64,000 nt of DNA from Lunularia cruciata (taxonomy: Eukaryota; Streptophyta; Marchantiopsida; Lunulariales; Lunulariaceae), in assembly GCA_948567375.1 (NCBI GenBank), contig OX419756.1, forward strand, positions 36,930,552 to 36,994,551. Direction: 5' to 3'. The notes under the pieces are model-generated. The model saw only the letters and a program-made list of their open reading frames with translations. It had not been told where the DNA came from and did no database searches. A program made the translations under genes and the position numbers. Positions 1 to 13,459 of the stretch are shown in pieces; position 1 is the first letter of the stretch; every line of letters starts with the position of its first letter.

Positions 1-3000
1 TGCACATGCAAGAGCAAAAATGAGTATTTCTTCTAGGTGCAAGGAGGATCACAGTGCACCTTAGCTATTCTTATACACTTTTGTCCCATGGCAATTGAGA
101 CTTTTGTGCATTTTCACCACCTCTTGGATGGTCTCCTCAAGGAGACTACACTAGGTTCTTTGGAGAGGAGAGTTGCACTTGCTATCTCTCCAACCATGCT
201 CACATACCACTATCAAAGGCACGTATTCATCACTTTATAACACGTTGAGACTTTGGGTCTTCATGGATGAACAACTACAAGAGGAATACCATGTGCAGCT
301 AGAGTCTTCCTTCCACTTACCATACATACCATTGGGGGACCTCTTTTACATAGTTCAGGAATAGACTTGAGTGGAGGAGTTGCCTTCCCCTCCTTGGTGC
401 TTGCCTTGGTGTTAGTGTACATTTTCCCTAAGTGTGCTTTCGAGCTTGTTTCTTTCTTGGTCGCTTGGGATTGTGTGTCTCGGCCTCTTCTTTCCTCTTC
501 CCATTTGGTTGTGCATTGTACTCCTTTCCCTTTTTTTCAGGGTATTATATTTATTTATTTATACAAGGACCATGCTATGAGGTAGTTAATGAGAGAGAAA
601 TGAGGACAAATACCTGCATGGCCACCCATCAATACCACGGGATTTGCGTGTTGAGACATGCACCAAAAAGTGTGAATGCCTGATTAACATATCCTAGTTA
701 CCATGAATGCCGTGAACGGTGAGTCATCCTCTTGGAGACATTACCCAGACTGTCGTTATACGAGATTGATGCAGTTTGACTATCGAACGAACTACAGTGG
801 ACTCTCTCTAAATGTTGGGCTTGCGTTACCAGTTCAAGAAAGCTGAGAAACTATATGTTCTATATCAAATACCTTCATTCATTCGATTACTATTTGCACT
901 TAACACCGCTGTCAATAATCGGAGCTTGAACAATGAGTCTCCAATAAAGCAATAAACTTGTAATTTTTTATTTGAATATCAAAGGTGTTTATGATATTCA
1001 TGTCATCATCTACGTGCACATTGGTTTCATTTCCCGGGTTTTTATGAATCAGGTTTCCAAAATGTACTTAGAATCTTTTGGATTACCTGATGTGCACCTA
1101 GTTCCTAATAATGGTGGGTGTCATATGAGTCGTTCAGACTTTATAGACCACTGTATATAACAAGTAAAAAAATAGCAATTTATTAAGCTATATGTGTCTA
1201 GATTACCTAACTTGATAATGAGACATTGAATGATTCAAACATTCACGGACTAAATGTATGATATGCTTATGGTAAAAAGAGAAAATATTATAATATCGTA
1301 GAGATGATGTTGCATCTCTCTCATGACCAAGAGCATTATACAAGAGCACCTTCCCTTTTCCAACTCCAACTATTCTTGTATCAAATAAATCGTGATAAAA
1401 TATCATCCATATATCTCTTTTTTGGTTTATTGTTGACACATCATTATAAGAATGAAAAGGTTTTTGATACTTCTTTGAAAAAAAAAACAAAAAAATTTAA
1501 AATCTTTATGGATTTCAAAAGATAGAGTTTAATACTCATACTCATATTACTTTTAAAAGCAACTACAAAACTAATTTTTTTCACCTGTTTATCTTGAATT
1601 CTCTGGGGAGCAAAGGTTCTATTTGATGATTCTTCCATATGATTTTAATGCATACAAAATACAGATTTCATCCATGTTGAAGATATGCAAGAAGGTTTAC
1701 AATCATACATTTCTGGCTTCAAACTTACAATAGCATCCAAAGCACTATTTTATCCAGTAACCCGGCTATCTTGACCATAGTTAACATAGAATATGATACT
1801 ATATGTCCATTCGGGATGTGGATACTCAGTCAAAATTGAATGAGAGGAATGCCTTTGCTTCAATGCTCTCATTATTTGCTCCCTTTTAACTTGAGAAGTC
1901 ATCAGGGCATATGAAATTGAAAAATACTTATTTTTGAATTTGAACAACTGCCATATTGCTATTTTTTTAACATCCTCACATTTGGCGGTAATTATCTCAC
2001 TTTTAAACAATAAATTTGTATATGAGTTCAACTACTTTTCACAAATTTTTTGTCATTTTAAAGATGGTTATGTTGTCACTCTCTTTCCCATCTACTCTCA
2101 ATCCAATAATAATGAGATATTTGAGGTGGAATATTTTATCATTTCTCTTTTTACTATTGTTTAAAGTCAAATACTCCTTAGTAACAACTCATCTAGTGAT
2201 AGCTCTCTAGCGTTTTCCAATTTTTATGTAAAAAAAATTTGTTATAAGCTCAATTATTATTTATTTAGATATTTAATCTGTACATAATCCACTAAAATTT
2301 GATTGAAAGCTTTCAAAGGGTGTAAATTTAAAAGCTAATTCTAAATAAATCTTCAATCTGTTTAATAACTTAAAAGATTGACCTTTTATACTTGGTGAAA
2401 TTTGGAATGAACTCCAATTAGAGTATTAAAAAGTCTGATATATTCTATATAAGTTCAAAGATTTTATGGAGTACTACGTGTACCTATACAAAAATTAAAA
2501 CTACAATATAAATGCACATTTCAGCCATGAATAATTAATATAATGAGGAAAAATATAATATAATCAAGATAATGAATTAAGAAGATTACAATGGATTAAA
2601 AATCAAGGAGATGATATAAAGTTGATGAAAAGAAGTATCGAATATCTTATTTGTATGTTAAATCTTGAGAGAATTACACTTTTTTTTCATTCTCCCAATC
2701 CCTCGTATATTATATCTCCAGAAATGATCATGCCTATCAATTAAAAGAATCAACACAACTAAGTCAAGATAACTAGGATTTTCGATAGACACTCCCTTCT
2801 AACCTACATTGATATACCGGGGTCATCACTTGCCAAGGAGGATCGAGAGACTCTAAGGAATTCATTAAGTAGACTAGGCATTTTGATTGATTGAAATAAT
2901 TCAACTGCTATGTAAATATCTAACTATATATAGTGGACTATGCATATTTTTTTCGAGACAGTACAAGGGTCAAAAAAGGAAGAAGGAAGATATCTGTCAA

Positions 3001-4776
3001 ATTTAAAAGCAAATATTAAAATAAGGTAAATGAGATTAACTTCCAAGAGGTTTGGAACATTAATATTTTCATTTGTTCACCTGTAATCTAAAGGAATAAT
3101 TTTTACTCATTGGAAATTAATTTTATAATAGTAGGCCTTTCTCTTTATCCTCCACTCTCCTTGAAAGAATAAAAGTTATAGAACTAACACATAGGGGAAA
3201 TAACTATATCAATAAACAATCTGGTTATGTTGTACTCATAGTCTCTAGAATGGCTATACTAGAAGCGAAAGTAAGGATGTAACTCTATGATTTTATTTCC
3301 TATGTTGGTTTAGCAAGCATATAATGATAAATTCTGAAAGAAATCTGCTTTAAATATTCATAATTTTTAATAATAAAAGGATACCCATAATCATAATTAT
3401 TTCATTCAAAGTTGATAATACATTATATGTAGGTTTATCACTGAATAATTTTTATTGTCTTATTTTAGAGTCAATCAATAAATCAACTTGAGGTTCCATA
3501 CATAATATACTATAAAAAATAAAGTTTTTGACTTAAAGATTTTTGAAGTTTATAGCTCAAATTTACTCCATCATATAACAAACGTATTCAGTTTAGCTCC
3601 TCTTTATCATTTTCTAATAAAATTCATAAAATAAACCATGCAGTCTAAACATGTGATTCTAAATTTAGCATCCAAAAACTTGTAAATATTGCTAAATAAT
3701 TATTCTAATATAAATTTTCTCATCTTTTAATTAAATAACTAATATAAATAATATAACTCATTTGATTTTAAAATTTCCAAAATCTTGGATTTAGCATCAA
3801 AATACCTATAAATATTTGTTCTAGGAAAACTTGAAATGAAATGGTTGGGATAACTTGTGTCACAATACACTTTGTTATGAGCCTCGGTTTTCATTGCTTG
3901 TTATGAGCTCTGGTTTGTTTGTTTTTCTTCATGTAAATAGTCCAAACTAGAAGTGTCATTTGCAAAAAGTACGGATTTGTAGGTAGTCATACCTCCATGA
4001 TACAGAGATGCATAGTGCTTAAATGGTCTCCTCACGACTGCTCAATGAGAATATGACCAAACTCATTTTGTAGTCAGATCTATTTTGTTTCAGTTTCATT
4101 AGGTTTATGAAGAGGCTTCCTCATCAAAATGAACCACTCTACTACAAAGAAACTTTGACTTCATGAGGTTATATGGGACAATGGAAGCCATGGTGAATTT
4201 TTGATAAATATAAAATTCCACTAATTTCTGCTGCCATTTCCAGATCACATGAAAAGACATGCACGCTGCTAAAGAACCATTGGCAATTATTTTGCACCCA
4301 GTCTCATGCATGTTATGGACAACCATTCACCAACTGCCGCAACAAAAGGACAGACCTTACATGTCAAGGCTATAAAAAGGTCAAATCCATCCCACAAGGT
4401 GAATCTTTCTACATTTTCACTTTTGACTTTTCCTCTTCTTGCATTTCTCTCTCTATGACCGCCATCTCTTGTAATGCTGCACAAGCACTTTCCAATACGG
4501 ACTCTCAAATTTTTTCAACACTATCAAGAGCACAAGATGTGAAATTATAAAATGGAGTAGGAATTGCATTATCACCAAAATCAAATATGCAATCATGACA
4601 AGACAAACTCTCAAGACGGGAATCAAAGGTTGTAGAAATATTGAATGGGAGTTATATTGCCAAATCAACTACATCAAGAAGAAGGGAATGGACTTCGTAC
4701 TATGGGATTTGGGTCTTGCAAATGGAGCCATGTCGTAGGAAATTTACAACAACACCAAGAATTAGAGTGGGAAATC
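1..4776. other. AT-rich DNA without recognised genes
   Basis: Only short open frames occur here, on both strands, with no domain, motif or splice pattern I recognise. The stretch from about 2.2 to 4.0 kb is extremely A+T rich. I see no RNA gene or intact mobile element. Confidence 0.6.
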
Positions 4777-5531
4777 TGTAATACTCCAAGGATAGGAGAC
4801 CTGAAGAGAAACACACCATGAGAAACACACACTTTCACACTCAAACTCCGATGCTCCAAAGGAGCACCTTCTCTTTATTATATAGGCAAAGGGGATCTCC
4901 TCCAATGAAGCTCCACCATAGGATTAGGTACATAGATAGGTGACATGTCAGCAAGCTCCACCCTTGGATTACTTACTTGGATGGGTGACATGTCAGTCCT
5001 GGTCCTATCTGGTTGGTCAAACAAGCTTTGGCTGGAGGGAATCTTTTAGGGAATCTTCCTGTAGGAATCTCAGAATCACATGGGTGAGGTACTATTGGAA
5101 AGCTCTTGATGAGACAAAGCAGGGAGGGAGGGAAGGCCAGCCTTTCCTCCATGGGGGAGAACTTGCCTACATTTTCAAGGCCTAATTCATCCGTTTAGGC
5201 CTCCAAAATTGCCTTCAAAGATTTCAAGTATATTTTGGTTCCAACTCTATTAGTAGAAGTCTCCTTTGGTGATACCTATTTCTGATCTATTCATTCCATC
5301 CTATATTACATCCTTTTAGATGTTACCAACCCAATTCTCACCTTCAAATCATATGTCTAGCTATTGGTTCTAAGGTTTTCAAATTTATTTTGGTTTTTTG
5401 CTCTATTAGTAGAAGTACCTTTTTGGTGATACTTCTATCTGATCTATTTTGACCATCATGTATAACATCATTCCAGATGTTACCAAACCAAATTTCACAT
5501 CTAAATCATATGGCTAGCTCTTGGTATTACA
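4777..5531 (-). mobile_element. Solo LTR, family E (Ty3/gypsy-type)
   Basis: On the plus strand the unit begins TGTAATACTCCAAGG and ends CTTGGTATTACA, giving TG...CA ends with short inverted repeats. Related copies lie at 20404-20997, 47852-48570, 50067-50526 and 52463-52690. The 52463 copy is next to a tRNA-iMet-type primer-binding site on the minus strand, which fixes the sense orientation, so this copy is minus-sense. Flanking bases are AAATC before and AAATA after, an imperfect 5-bp target duplication. No internal coding region accompanies it, hence a solo LTR. Confidence 0.8.
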
Positions 5532-5535
5532 AAAT

Positions 5536-7610
5536 ACTTACAAGGATGTCCCACAATGTGAATGAAGGATCATTGGTAGCAGATGTTAGGTAGGGATTGC
5601 TCCCTATTTGGGGAAACTCATTTGATACTCTGCATGGTCAACCCAACAAATGATTGAAGTAGAGGATCAATGACTTGTTCATTAGGGGAAATCCATGAAC
5701 AAGAATAAAATCAAAGATATGAAGGACCTCATTTGCCGCACAATCATCAAAACAACAATGTGGTTGTTTAAACAAAAATGAATGAACCACATCAACCAAA
5801 ACCAAGCAACCTTCTTTCAGCTTGTATACAAGCATAAGCCAATTAGTTGGGCAAAGATGTTTCATGAGCAAATCATTGAGCTCTTGGAAGATACGATGGA
5901 AGGTTTTGCCTCCATCACAACCCCCTTCATTGACCACATCTACATTGATATGAACCTCTTATAGATGAGGAGAAGTAGAAGTTCTTGCTCCACCTACATC
6001 ATCTAGCTCAATAGAGACCCCAACTTGTCAAAGAAGATCACCCAATACTACAAGGCGGACAAAGAATATGCCCAAATTGGGAAGTTTGTGCAAGGGGTAG
6101 AGAAGTACAACTCCATTACAATTTGATAAAAGACTCTGGTGGCCTATGTAAAAATTTAGGCTTCTAAGAAAAAAAATTCAGGAGTTGGAATCTTTGTTAA
6201 AGGATAAGTGGAGTAAAACCTCATCATACAAGTCAACTTAGGAGGGATGCCGGTCATAAGGACAAGAGGTATCAAAGAAATGAGTTGTCATGGTTGCTCA
6301 AAGTACAGAGTCAGGGACTAGGAATCCTTCATACAAGTCTTATCTCCCATAGTGGAAGAAAATGAAGTAGGACCAAACAACAAGTCACAATCATTGTTCA
6401 TGCCTAACAAAAACAAAATGCATCTAATAAGTAAGGGAAAGAAGACAACTGTAAAATTTAATCCTCCAACTATAGCTCCACTCTTCACTTTGGGAGAAGC
6501 TTCACACTACAAGAAAAAATGGCGGACAAAACAAACCCACTTGTTGGAAAATGTCATCAAGATTGCTAAATAACAATAATGAGGTGGGGACATCTTGCCA
6601 AAGTCTGACCAAACTTGATAGACAAAGCCCACTATACCTTGTATGTCAAGGACAAGCAAAAAAGCATGATGTCATCACCAATACCACACCTCCAACCAAT
6701 GATAACAAGGCAGCCAAGAAAGAGGAAGCAGCCCCGGCTCACAAAGCAAAGGAGTCGACCATTCCAAGCCATGATGAGAATCCTATGCCTAAAAAAAGAA
6801 GGCCCTACAAAGACAATTGGGCAAGGATGATGACTCTTTGCCTTGGCTTATGGTAGCCTACACCATTCATACTATGAAATTCATGATGGAAGTGTTAGAA
6901 GAGCTTTTGCCAATATACCAAAAGCAAGGTCTAAAGATAAAGGAACCAACTGCGCTCGTCTACAACTTATATCACCTGGGCCAAACCCATATGAATGAGA
7001 AGGACAAGGAAAGTGAGAAGCACTTGGAGGAGTTGCAAAGGGAGGAACTAAAATGGCATGAGGAGTATGACAAGTTGATCCACAAAATAAGAAGGAGGTT
7101 GATGATTATAACCTACAGGTCTTCCACCAAAGAACTCAACACAAGGAGGAGATACAAAATCAAGAAGATGAACTCACATTGCTATGAAGCAAGCTAGAAA
7201 TGGCCTAGGTAGAGGCAAAGGCAATGTAGAGACAATACAACAACCTGAAGGAGTTGACTGGCCTCCACATCTCCAACCTATCTGCCAACCTCAAACAACA
7301 ACAAGAAAAGGTGTTGGAGCAAGACAAGTAGATTTGTCAAGAGGGGACAGATGAAATGAATGCCAAACAAACAAGTTGGAGAACAAAAAATTAGGGCTAC
7401 TCACCATTATCAATCATATGGCCACTCAACTACTTAGTCAATTGGAGCACATAGCAAATAAGACCTCCCAACAAACAAAGGCAAAGGATTTGTGCACTCA
7501 AAATCTATGCACTAGAGAGGAAGATATGCTCAAACAAGCAACTCAAATTGTTGTCTGCAAAACTCTAAAGCCGTTGCATCACATTCTCTTCCTATATTGA
7601 AATTCATGAC
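5536..7610 (+). pseudogene. Lys/Glu-rich coding remnant of unknown repeat
   Basis: Several plus-strand open pieces (about 6352-6573, 6551-6856, 6817-7197, 7376-7600) encode Lys-, Glu- and Gln-rich segments that look like coiled coil. An example is the stretch near residues 60-100 of the 6817 piece, with many E-K-E and EELQREELK-type repeats. They are separated by stops and frame changes. I do not recognise the family. The position directly upstream of the 7.7-9.0 kb repeat ORF suggests both belong to one decayed mobile or multicopy element. Confidence 0.35.
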
Positions 7611-7730
7611 TTGTTGAACATGGTTTCCTTGGAGACATTAGGACTTTCATTGGGTTTGAAGTTATCCCATCCATTGGGACTTTCATTAAGTTCAAAGTCA
7701 TGTGGTCCATAGGGAGTATCAAGTTTATTA

Positions 7731-9023
7731 GTGTCAAATTCAAAATTAGGGGATGAAGATAGGTTTAGAATGATATTCTACCATTATGGTACAATTTTAG
7801 ATTATCTAGATGACCAGATCATTTCAAGAAAATGCATGGGGGTAAATTCAAGAAACTCATTTAAAGATTATTGTCTTCAATTACATGGCGACCTATCTTG
7901 TGAAGTTTGGAAAAGGTTTTCATGAATCTTTGAATGGAGAAAGATTATACAAGAAGTGTGGTATGTATCTAGCTTTGTATAAAACTGCTCAAAATTGGAA
8001 GGACAAAGCACAAGAGAAGGACTTATATGAGAAAAAAATCAAAAAATTATGGGTTACCATTGAAGATAAACTAAATCATCAATGTCCTTACTATGGAAGA
8101 ATAGATCTTCTCTTCAGTGCAAGAGCTAATATTTCTCCACTTCCTCTTGTATCTTTAGGAGTTGAAAATGAATACTCTAAGATGATCATAGATGAGAAAT
8201 GAGATCTTGAGTTATATTTGAACCCCTATTGGAGGAATATGTAGAAGAAATAATCAGAACCAACACCCGACACCCAAGTTTGCCTTGCCAACATAAGTGT
8301 TTTTTTGTTCCTAGCACCCAAGTTGTTCCATTCTCTCAATGCTTTAAGGGGTATAATATGCAAGAGCAAGAGGAGGAAATTCAATCAAGATTAGATTGTG
8401 AAGACCTTCAAGCTCAACCAACTCTCCTTGTAGAAAAGGAACCACCTTAAGAAGTAGATAGAGACAAAGACATAGAGGGTGGTGATAGGGATGGAGAATT
8501 AGGAGATAAAATCTCAAACAAAGAAATTTTTCTCAAGGTAAGACACCTTCTTCTTCAACCTAAACAAAGACACCAATGTCAAAGATACCTTCATCTACTT
8601 TTGCACAAGATCTTTCAAATATGAGCAAATTGAGAAGCAAGTTAGTTGAAGCCAAAGAAGGATGTAAAATGGCCAAAATTGAAGCACAACATGTTGCCAA
8701 GTTGAAGAAGTTACAACTTAAAGGTGAAGTTAAAAAGAGAGCTCTATTCTCCAAGCTAGAGATGAAGAGAATTAAATAGAGGACATCAAGATCTAAAGGT
8801 TTAATTCTAGGATTTTAGAATTAGCACAAGTGGAAAAGTCATTTGAAGAAATCAAAAGCATAATGAGTATAATGTCCAATGCAAACACTATGCTTGACAT
8901 AGATAGTACATCAATGAAAATTGAAAATAATGATACTAAATGCATTGGGCAAGAATGGACTGCTCATGGAAACTCAAGTGATAATTATCAATGTAATTAT
9001 AATTTGATTAATATAAAGGAGTG
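7731..9023 (+). pseudogene. Repeat-family ORF remnant, copy 1
   Basis: Plus-strand open pieces 7731-7925 and 7885-8202 overlap in different frames and look like one protein broken by a frameshift. The second piece includes the strings YLVKFGKGFHESLNGERLYK and TIEDKLNHQCPYYGRIDLLF. A second, differently broken copy lies at 27560-28850 with the equivalents LERFGKGFPKSMNRE and TIEDKLNNQCTYFARMDILF. The downstream part (8576-9023) is a Lys/Glu-rich segment that also has a counterpart near 28.4-28.7 kb. Conservation of protein-like sequence between copies argues that this was coding. I cannot assign a function. Confidence 0.5.
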
Positions 9024-9699
9024 ACTTGCATTTCCCTACATTCATTCCTTTCATTTCAAGTGCATGTGAATGTTTCCTTTCCTTGTATTTTATTGCAAGT
9101 GCCTATGATCTGTATTAAAGGGTGACTTGCTATGGTTCTATATTTCTCTTTTCTTGCTTTGAGTGCACTAAAAAGAAGTGTAGGTTTGTGCCAATTTCTC
9201 ATTTTGGGAAAAAAAAGTGAGTTGGTCTTGGTTTGGAAAATGTTTGTGCTTTTGAAAAATAGTTTTGTGTTGTGGGAGCTCTAGTTTTGCAAAAAGTGGG
9301 TTTTGTGCTAGTCTTGTTAGTTGAAATCAATTTTCTTTTGGAAATTGTGCCAATTTTATGAGGAAACTAAGGTTTTGCTAGGTGCACACATGGGTTCCAT
9401 TAGGGAAGTAAGGTTTTGATTTGGTTTTGGCTATGGTTCTAAGGAGGATCTAAGTTTTTGTTATGGTGTCATTGGTGTTTTGCTTGCTATGTGTGTGTAT
9501 TGTGGGAGTTTTTGTGTTTTTTGAGGGTATCATGGGGGTTTCTATGGTTTCACAAACATTTATTATGTATTGTATCAAATAGTTGAACAAAAAGATGATT
9601 GTGTAGAGTATCAAACATTTGAATATACAAATAAACAAGGTGCACCTCATAAAAGAATACACAAAGAAGAAAATTAAGAACACAAAGTGTAGAGTTAAA
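9024..9699. other. T/G-rich non-coding spacer
   Basis: Strongly T- and G-biased sequence with many GGTTTTG-like runs. A similarly biased stretch lies at 49220-49500 in the other copy of the same larger repeat. No gene seen. Confidence 0.5.
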
Positions 9700-10150
9700 G
9701 ACAGGGAACCATGGTGTCCATATACTCCAAATCTACATCCTCCATATTTGTCTTTGGTGGTAGTCAATCAAATTTAATATGCTCAAATATGGCATCCATG
9801 CATCTAATGAAAGGTTTGGTAATATACGATGGAATGTATCCGCAAAGAATACCTTACTCCCCATCATGCATAGGAATTTCTAAAAATAAAATGCTAGATC
9901 CTTATAAGGATCCATACTATATTGTGGTAGATGACTTGAAGTCCACTCATCCATAAGAAACCCAATAGTAGATCCTATATATACTCTTATCTCTTGAGAG
10001 GAGCTATCAAAGGCTCACATGAGGATGTATGTGGATCTCTTACACTAGTATAAAGAAATGGATTAAACAATGGAAGATGAATAGTACCATGGAGATGGTT
10101 CCTACAATAAGGTAGGAATGCACTATCCACTATTAAAATATCTTCCAAAG
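9700..10150. repeat. Dispersed repeat, copy 1 of 2
   Basis: The segment around 9780-9890 (TCCATGCATCTAATGAAAGG, later CCCCATCATGCATAGG) matches 49885-49985 in the same orientation with many substitutions. Together with neighbouring similarities, it suggests that 7.6-10.1 kb and 47.3-50.0 kb are diverged copies of one larger repeat. Confidence 0.6.
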
Positions 10151-10208
10151 ATAAACCCATAGCGATAAATGTATAATAAGGTCCATGAATGTAATCCTAA
10201 TATTGGTC

Positions 10209-10901
10209 TAAGAGCTGGTCTGTCTTTCACTCAGGATGAATCTATGATGGCTACTAGGATAGTATATGATGGACTAAGAAGGCAAAGAACCAAAACTCCA
10301 TCACACTCTTCTAAGGTTAGAATTCCAAAGCACCTCCAAGACTCAAGCCATTGCTCACTAGAGAACTCAATGAGAGAGATAGTTGCAAATGAAAGTATGA
10401 TTAGTAACTCCTCATCCTTACTTTATATACTTGTGAAAAAGTTACACACCAAATTACTAATTACCATAGTAACTCAAGTTACTAAGCAAAAAATCAAAAG
10501 TCTAAGAGAATATCTAAACTCATGAGAATAATCTCTTAAGCATAAAGTCTTATTTTGATCCAACAACTAAGTCAAGGATTCCTTTACATGGGTTATTCTT
10601 GGACTGTAGAAGAATCTAAACCAGAAAAACTTGTGGGTCCAAGAGTTCTTAACCCTTTTCTCAAAGCTAAACATCTAGGAATAATACAAAGTCAATACAC
10701 TAGAATCCAAAATAGTGGTGCTCACTCTTTCATCTTTCTCTAAAGTAGAATTACCACTAGAATATTTGTATGTGACTAAATTTAGCTAATCATGACTAGT
10801 CTAGAAGCTTGATTAAACTCTATATAAACATTATTCATCTACTACTTGCAATACCAAACTAAATATCACAATAGAGCATACATGCACCAATGGGTATTAT
10901 A
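10209..10901 (-). mobile_element. Solo LTR, family B, GGTC target duplication
   Basis: Diverged copy of the element B LTR in reverse orientation: it opens with the equivalent of the LTR end (CTGTCTTTCACTCAGG) and closes with GGGTATTATA, the equivalent of the inverted LTR start. It is bounded by GGTC at 10205-10208 and GGTC at 10902-10905, a perfect 4-bp duplication. The open frames inside it (10169-10525 and 10555-10743) are LTR sequence and recur in every copy; they are not a gene family. Confidence 0.8.
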
Positions 10902-11859
10902 GGTCCTTGTACCTATCCATATCATCAAATAACTCCATGAGATAGGAACCCATGTGTACACCCTTGGGTAAGATAATGTCACTCCATGTATTCCTCAACA
11001 AATGCTTGCAATCTCATCTCATGCCATCTTTCTAAATGACAACCTCAAAGTGTGTGACATAAAACTCCATGAAATCCCTAACTCTAGGATGAGAGATGTA
11101 TCTAAATGGAATCATTGCTCTACAGGGGACCTATCCACCTTGCTCCACTAACAAAGACCATTGGCCAGAGAGACTACTATTATCCTACATGATATCTACC
11201 AAACAACCAATATCCAAGACTAGAATCTTCCTTTGCTTATCTTGAGTATAAATCAAGCAAGGAATAAACTCTCCTATCTCAAACACCCTATATCACAAAA
11301 TTGATACTCTAGAAAGCTCACATGCAAGTATATCTCTCCTCTCCTCTAGCCATTCAATCTCTTGAGAGGTATGTTTTGAACTAGGTGGAGGTGCAAGATC
11401 ATCTAAAAGTCAAGGTCTCCGAGCAATAATGTCCATATTAGTTGTCATCACTCTAGGCTTCCTTCAAGAAAATCCATGCAAATTAAGCTCTATATGCATC
11501 TCCATTGATCATATCCCTAACCCATGCTCTGGTCTATATGTTTGATTTTCTCACTAATCATATGAAAGGGGTCTATTTGGGTCTTCTCATGCATAACCAA
11601 CACTCTAGGTGATCATCTCAAAGGATAGTCACAAAAGAAGGTCATGGCATCTTCATAAGCTTCTTCTAAACATGTGGTCATGTGAGCCAATTGGGCAGGA
11701 TTACTCCCTAAATCTCTTATAGAGAGTTGGATCTCTTGGTGGTAAGTAGCCACTTGCAACCTATAAGCTTCTATTGCTATCTATCTCTTGCTCTCAAGGG
11801 TATCATATACCCTCATCAAATCTACTATATCTACGTCTGCTCTCACCAATATCAAGTAC

Positions 11860-12180
11860 AAATCCTCTCACTCACTCTATTGCCTCTCCCTCTCTCCTTA
11901 AAAACTGCTCTCTCCCATTCATGTCTCTCAATACACACACACTCTCATCCAAGTCTCCTTGTATGCACTCTTTCTCTCCAAGAACTTTCTCTCTCTCCTC
12001 TATATCTTCCACTATGCGCTCTCTCTTCACAAATGCTCTCTTATTGCTCCAAGTCCTCTTATCTAACACACACATGCTCTCTCTCTTGCACCAACCTTTC
12101 CACTAAATTCTCTCTCTGGCAATAAGAACTAGCTCTCTCTCAAAAAGAACTTGCTCTCTCTTGATAGTTTTGGCCACTAT
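11860..12180. repeat. Pyrimidine-rich low-complexity tract (CTCTCT)
   Basis: Dense CTCTCT and TCTCCC runs on the plus strand, purine-rich on the minus strand. The Ser/Leu-rich plus-strand open frames here follow from this composition. Confidence 0.8.
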
Positions 12181-12666
12181 AGCACTCTTGGCCAAAATAG
12201 AATCTATCATTCTCTCTCAAGGCTCTAGTACCTTTGGTAGTGGTAGCCCTCAAACTGGATGCTCTTGCTCTCCCTTTATGTGTGAAGGTAATCTCTTCTC
12301 TATCCAATAGATGGGACTCTACAAAGACCAGCTCCTCCACTATAGGCCATGCCTCACTCAACCCTAGCTTTCCCTTCCTCTCTTGGACCTCACTGTCCCT
12401 AACTATCTCTGCACCACTCCCACTATGCTTTCAGCTCACAAAGCATAGTGGGAGTGGGGCAGAGTGGGAGTGGCTCATGCTACCCATAAAACTCCTCACT
12501 ATTTCCTAGCTTGGGCTCTTGATCAAATAAAAATGATAAGGAAGGAAGGTCATCTAAGGGCATCCTCTAATGGGGTAAAGAAGAGCACTTCTTAAATAAT
12601 ATAGAAGACTCCTCACCTCCTCTCATGATGGAAAAAAGACCCCCCAAAAACATGCATAAATTAAAC

Positions 12667-12788
12667 TCACATTCATATCAAAGAATTTGAAATATATACT
12701 ATAAATACCACCAATTCTATAAATAAATAAAATTCACATTCATATTAAAAGATTTGAAATATATACTATAAATACCACCAATTCTATA
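12667..12788. repeat. Tandem duplication, two copies of about 55 bp
   Basis: Positions 12667-12720 and 12733-12788 are near-identical, sharing the core TTTGAAATATATACTATAAA followed by TACCACCAATTCTAT. They are separated by an A/T-rich 12-bp spacer. Confidence 0.85.
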
Positions 12789-13459
12789 ATGCCATTTATT
12801 CCATAGGAGGTACATGGTACATGGAGAAAACAATAGTGTTTTCAAAATGCATAACTACCAACTAAACTCTCACTCAACCTCCTCATCTAGACTCTCATTA
12901 GCTCCATCATCAAAATATGTCTAATTGTGAGGTATGGTGTCATAGGTCATCTCTCCCTTCCCAATCAATCCACTCCTTATGAACACATGAGTGAGGAATT
13001 GACCCACAAATGTCACCTTGTACCTATGTTTGTCATCTCTAACTAGCTACTTTTGAATGAAAGCAAGTTTTACACTAAGGCATGCAACAAAGTTTAGCTC
13101 AATTATAATCCTCTCTTGCTTGCTACAAGTCTGCCCTAGACCTCTCTACCTTACACTTCACCATAAGTGCAAGGTACCCATGCACCACCGATTGCTGTGT
13201 AGGGCACAAGTGGAGGCGCTATCATTTGGAAGGTATGTATGGCCTCCATGTAAGGTACATGCATTGTCTTGCCAAGTACTTCCTCACTATGTGATCCCGC
13301 ATAAGGAACCAATCTTGCACCAAAAGTTATGTTAAAAATCTCCTCCTCCCACTCCCATGGGGCAATGCAAAGGCCTCTCTAATCATATCAAGTGTGAGAG
13401 TGAAAGGCAAACCACTAACAATACCAATATGTACCACACCATCCCATGTCCTTGTTAAC

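Noticed and set aside
11727-12125. Two overlapping plus-strand frames of 110-132 codons
   Set aside because: Ser/Leu-rich products of a CTCTCT low-complexity tract; no domain or start context.
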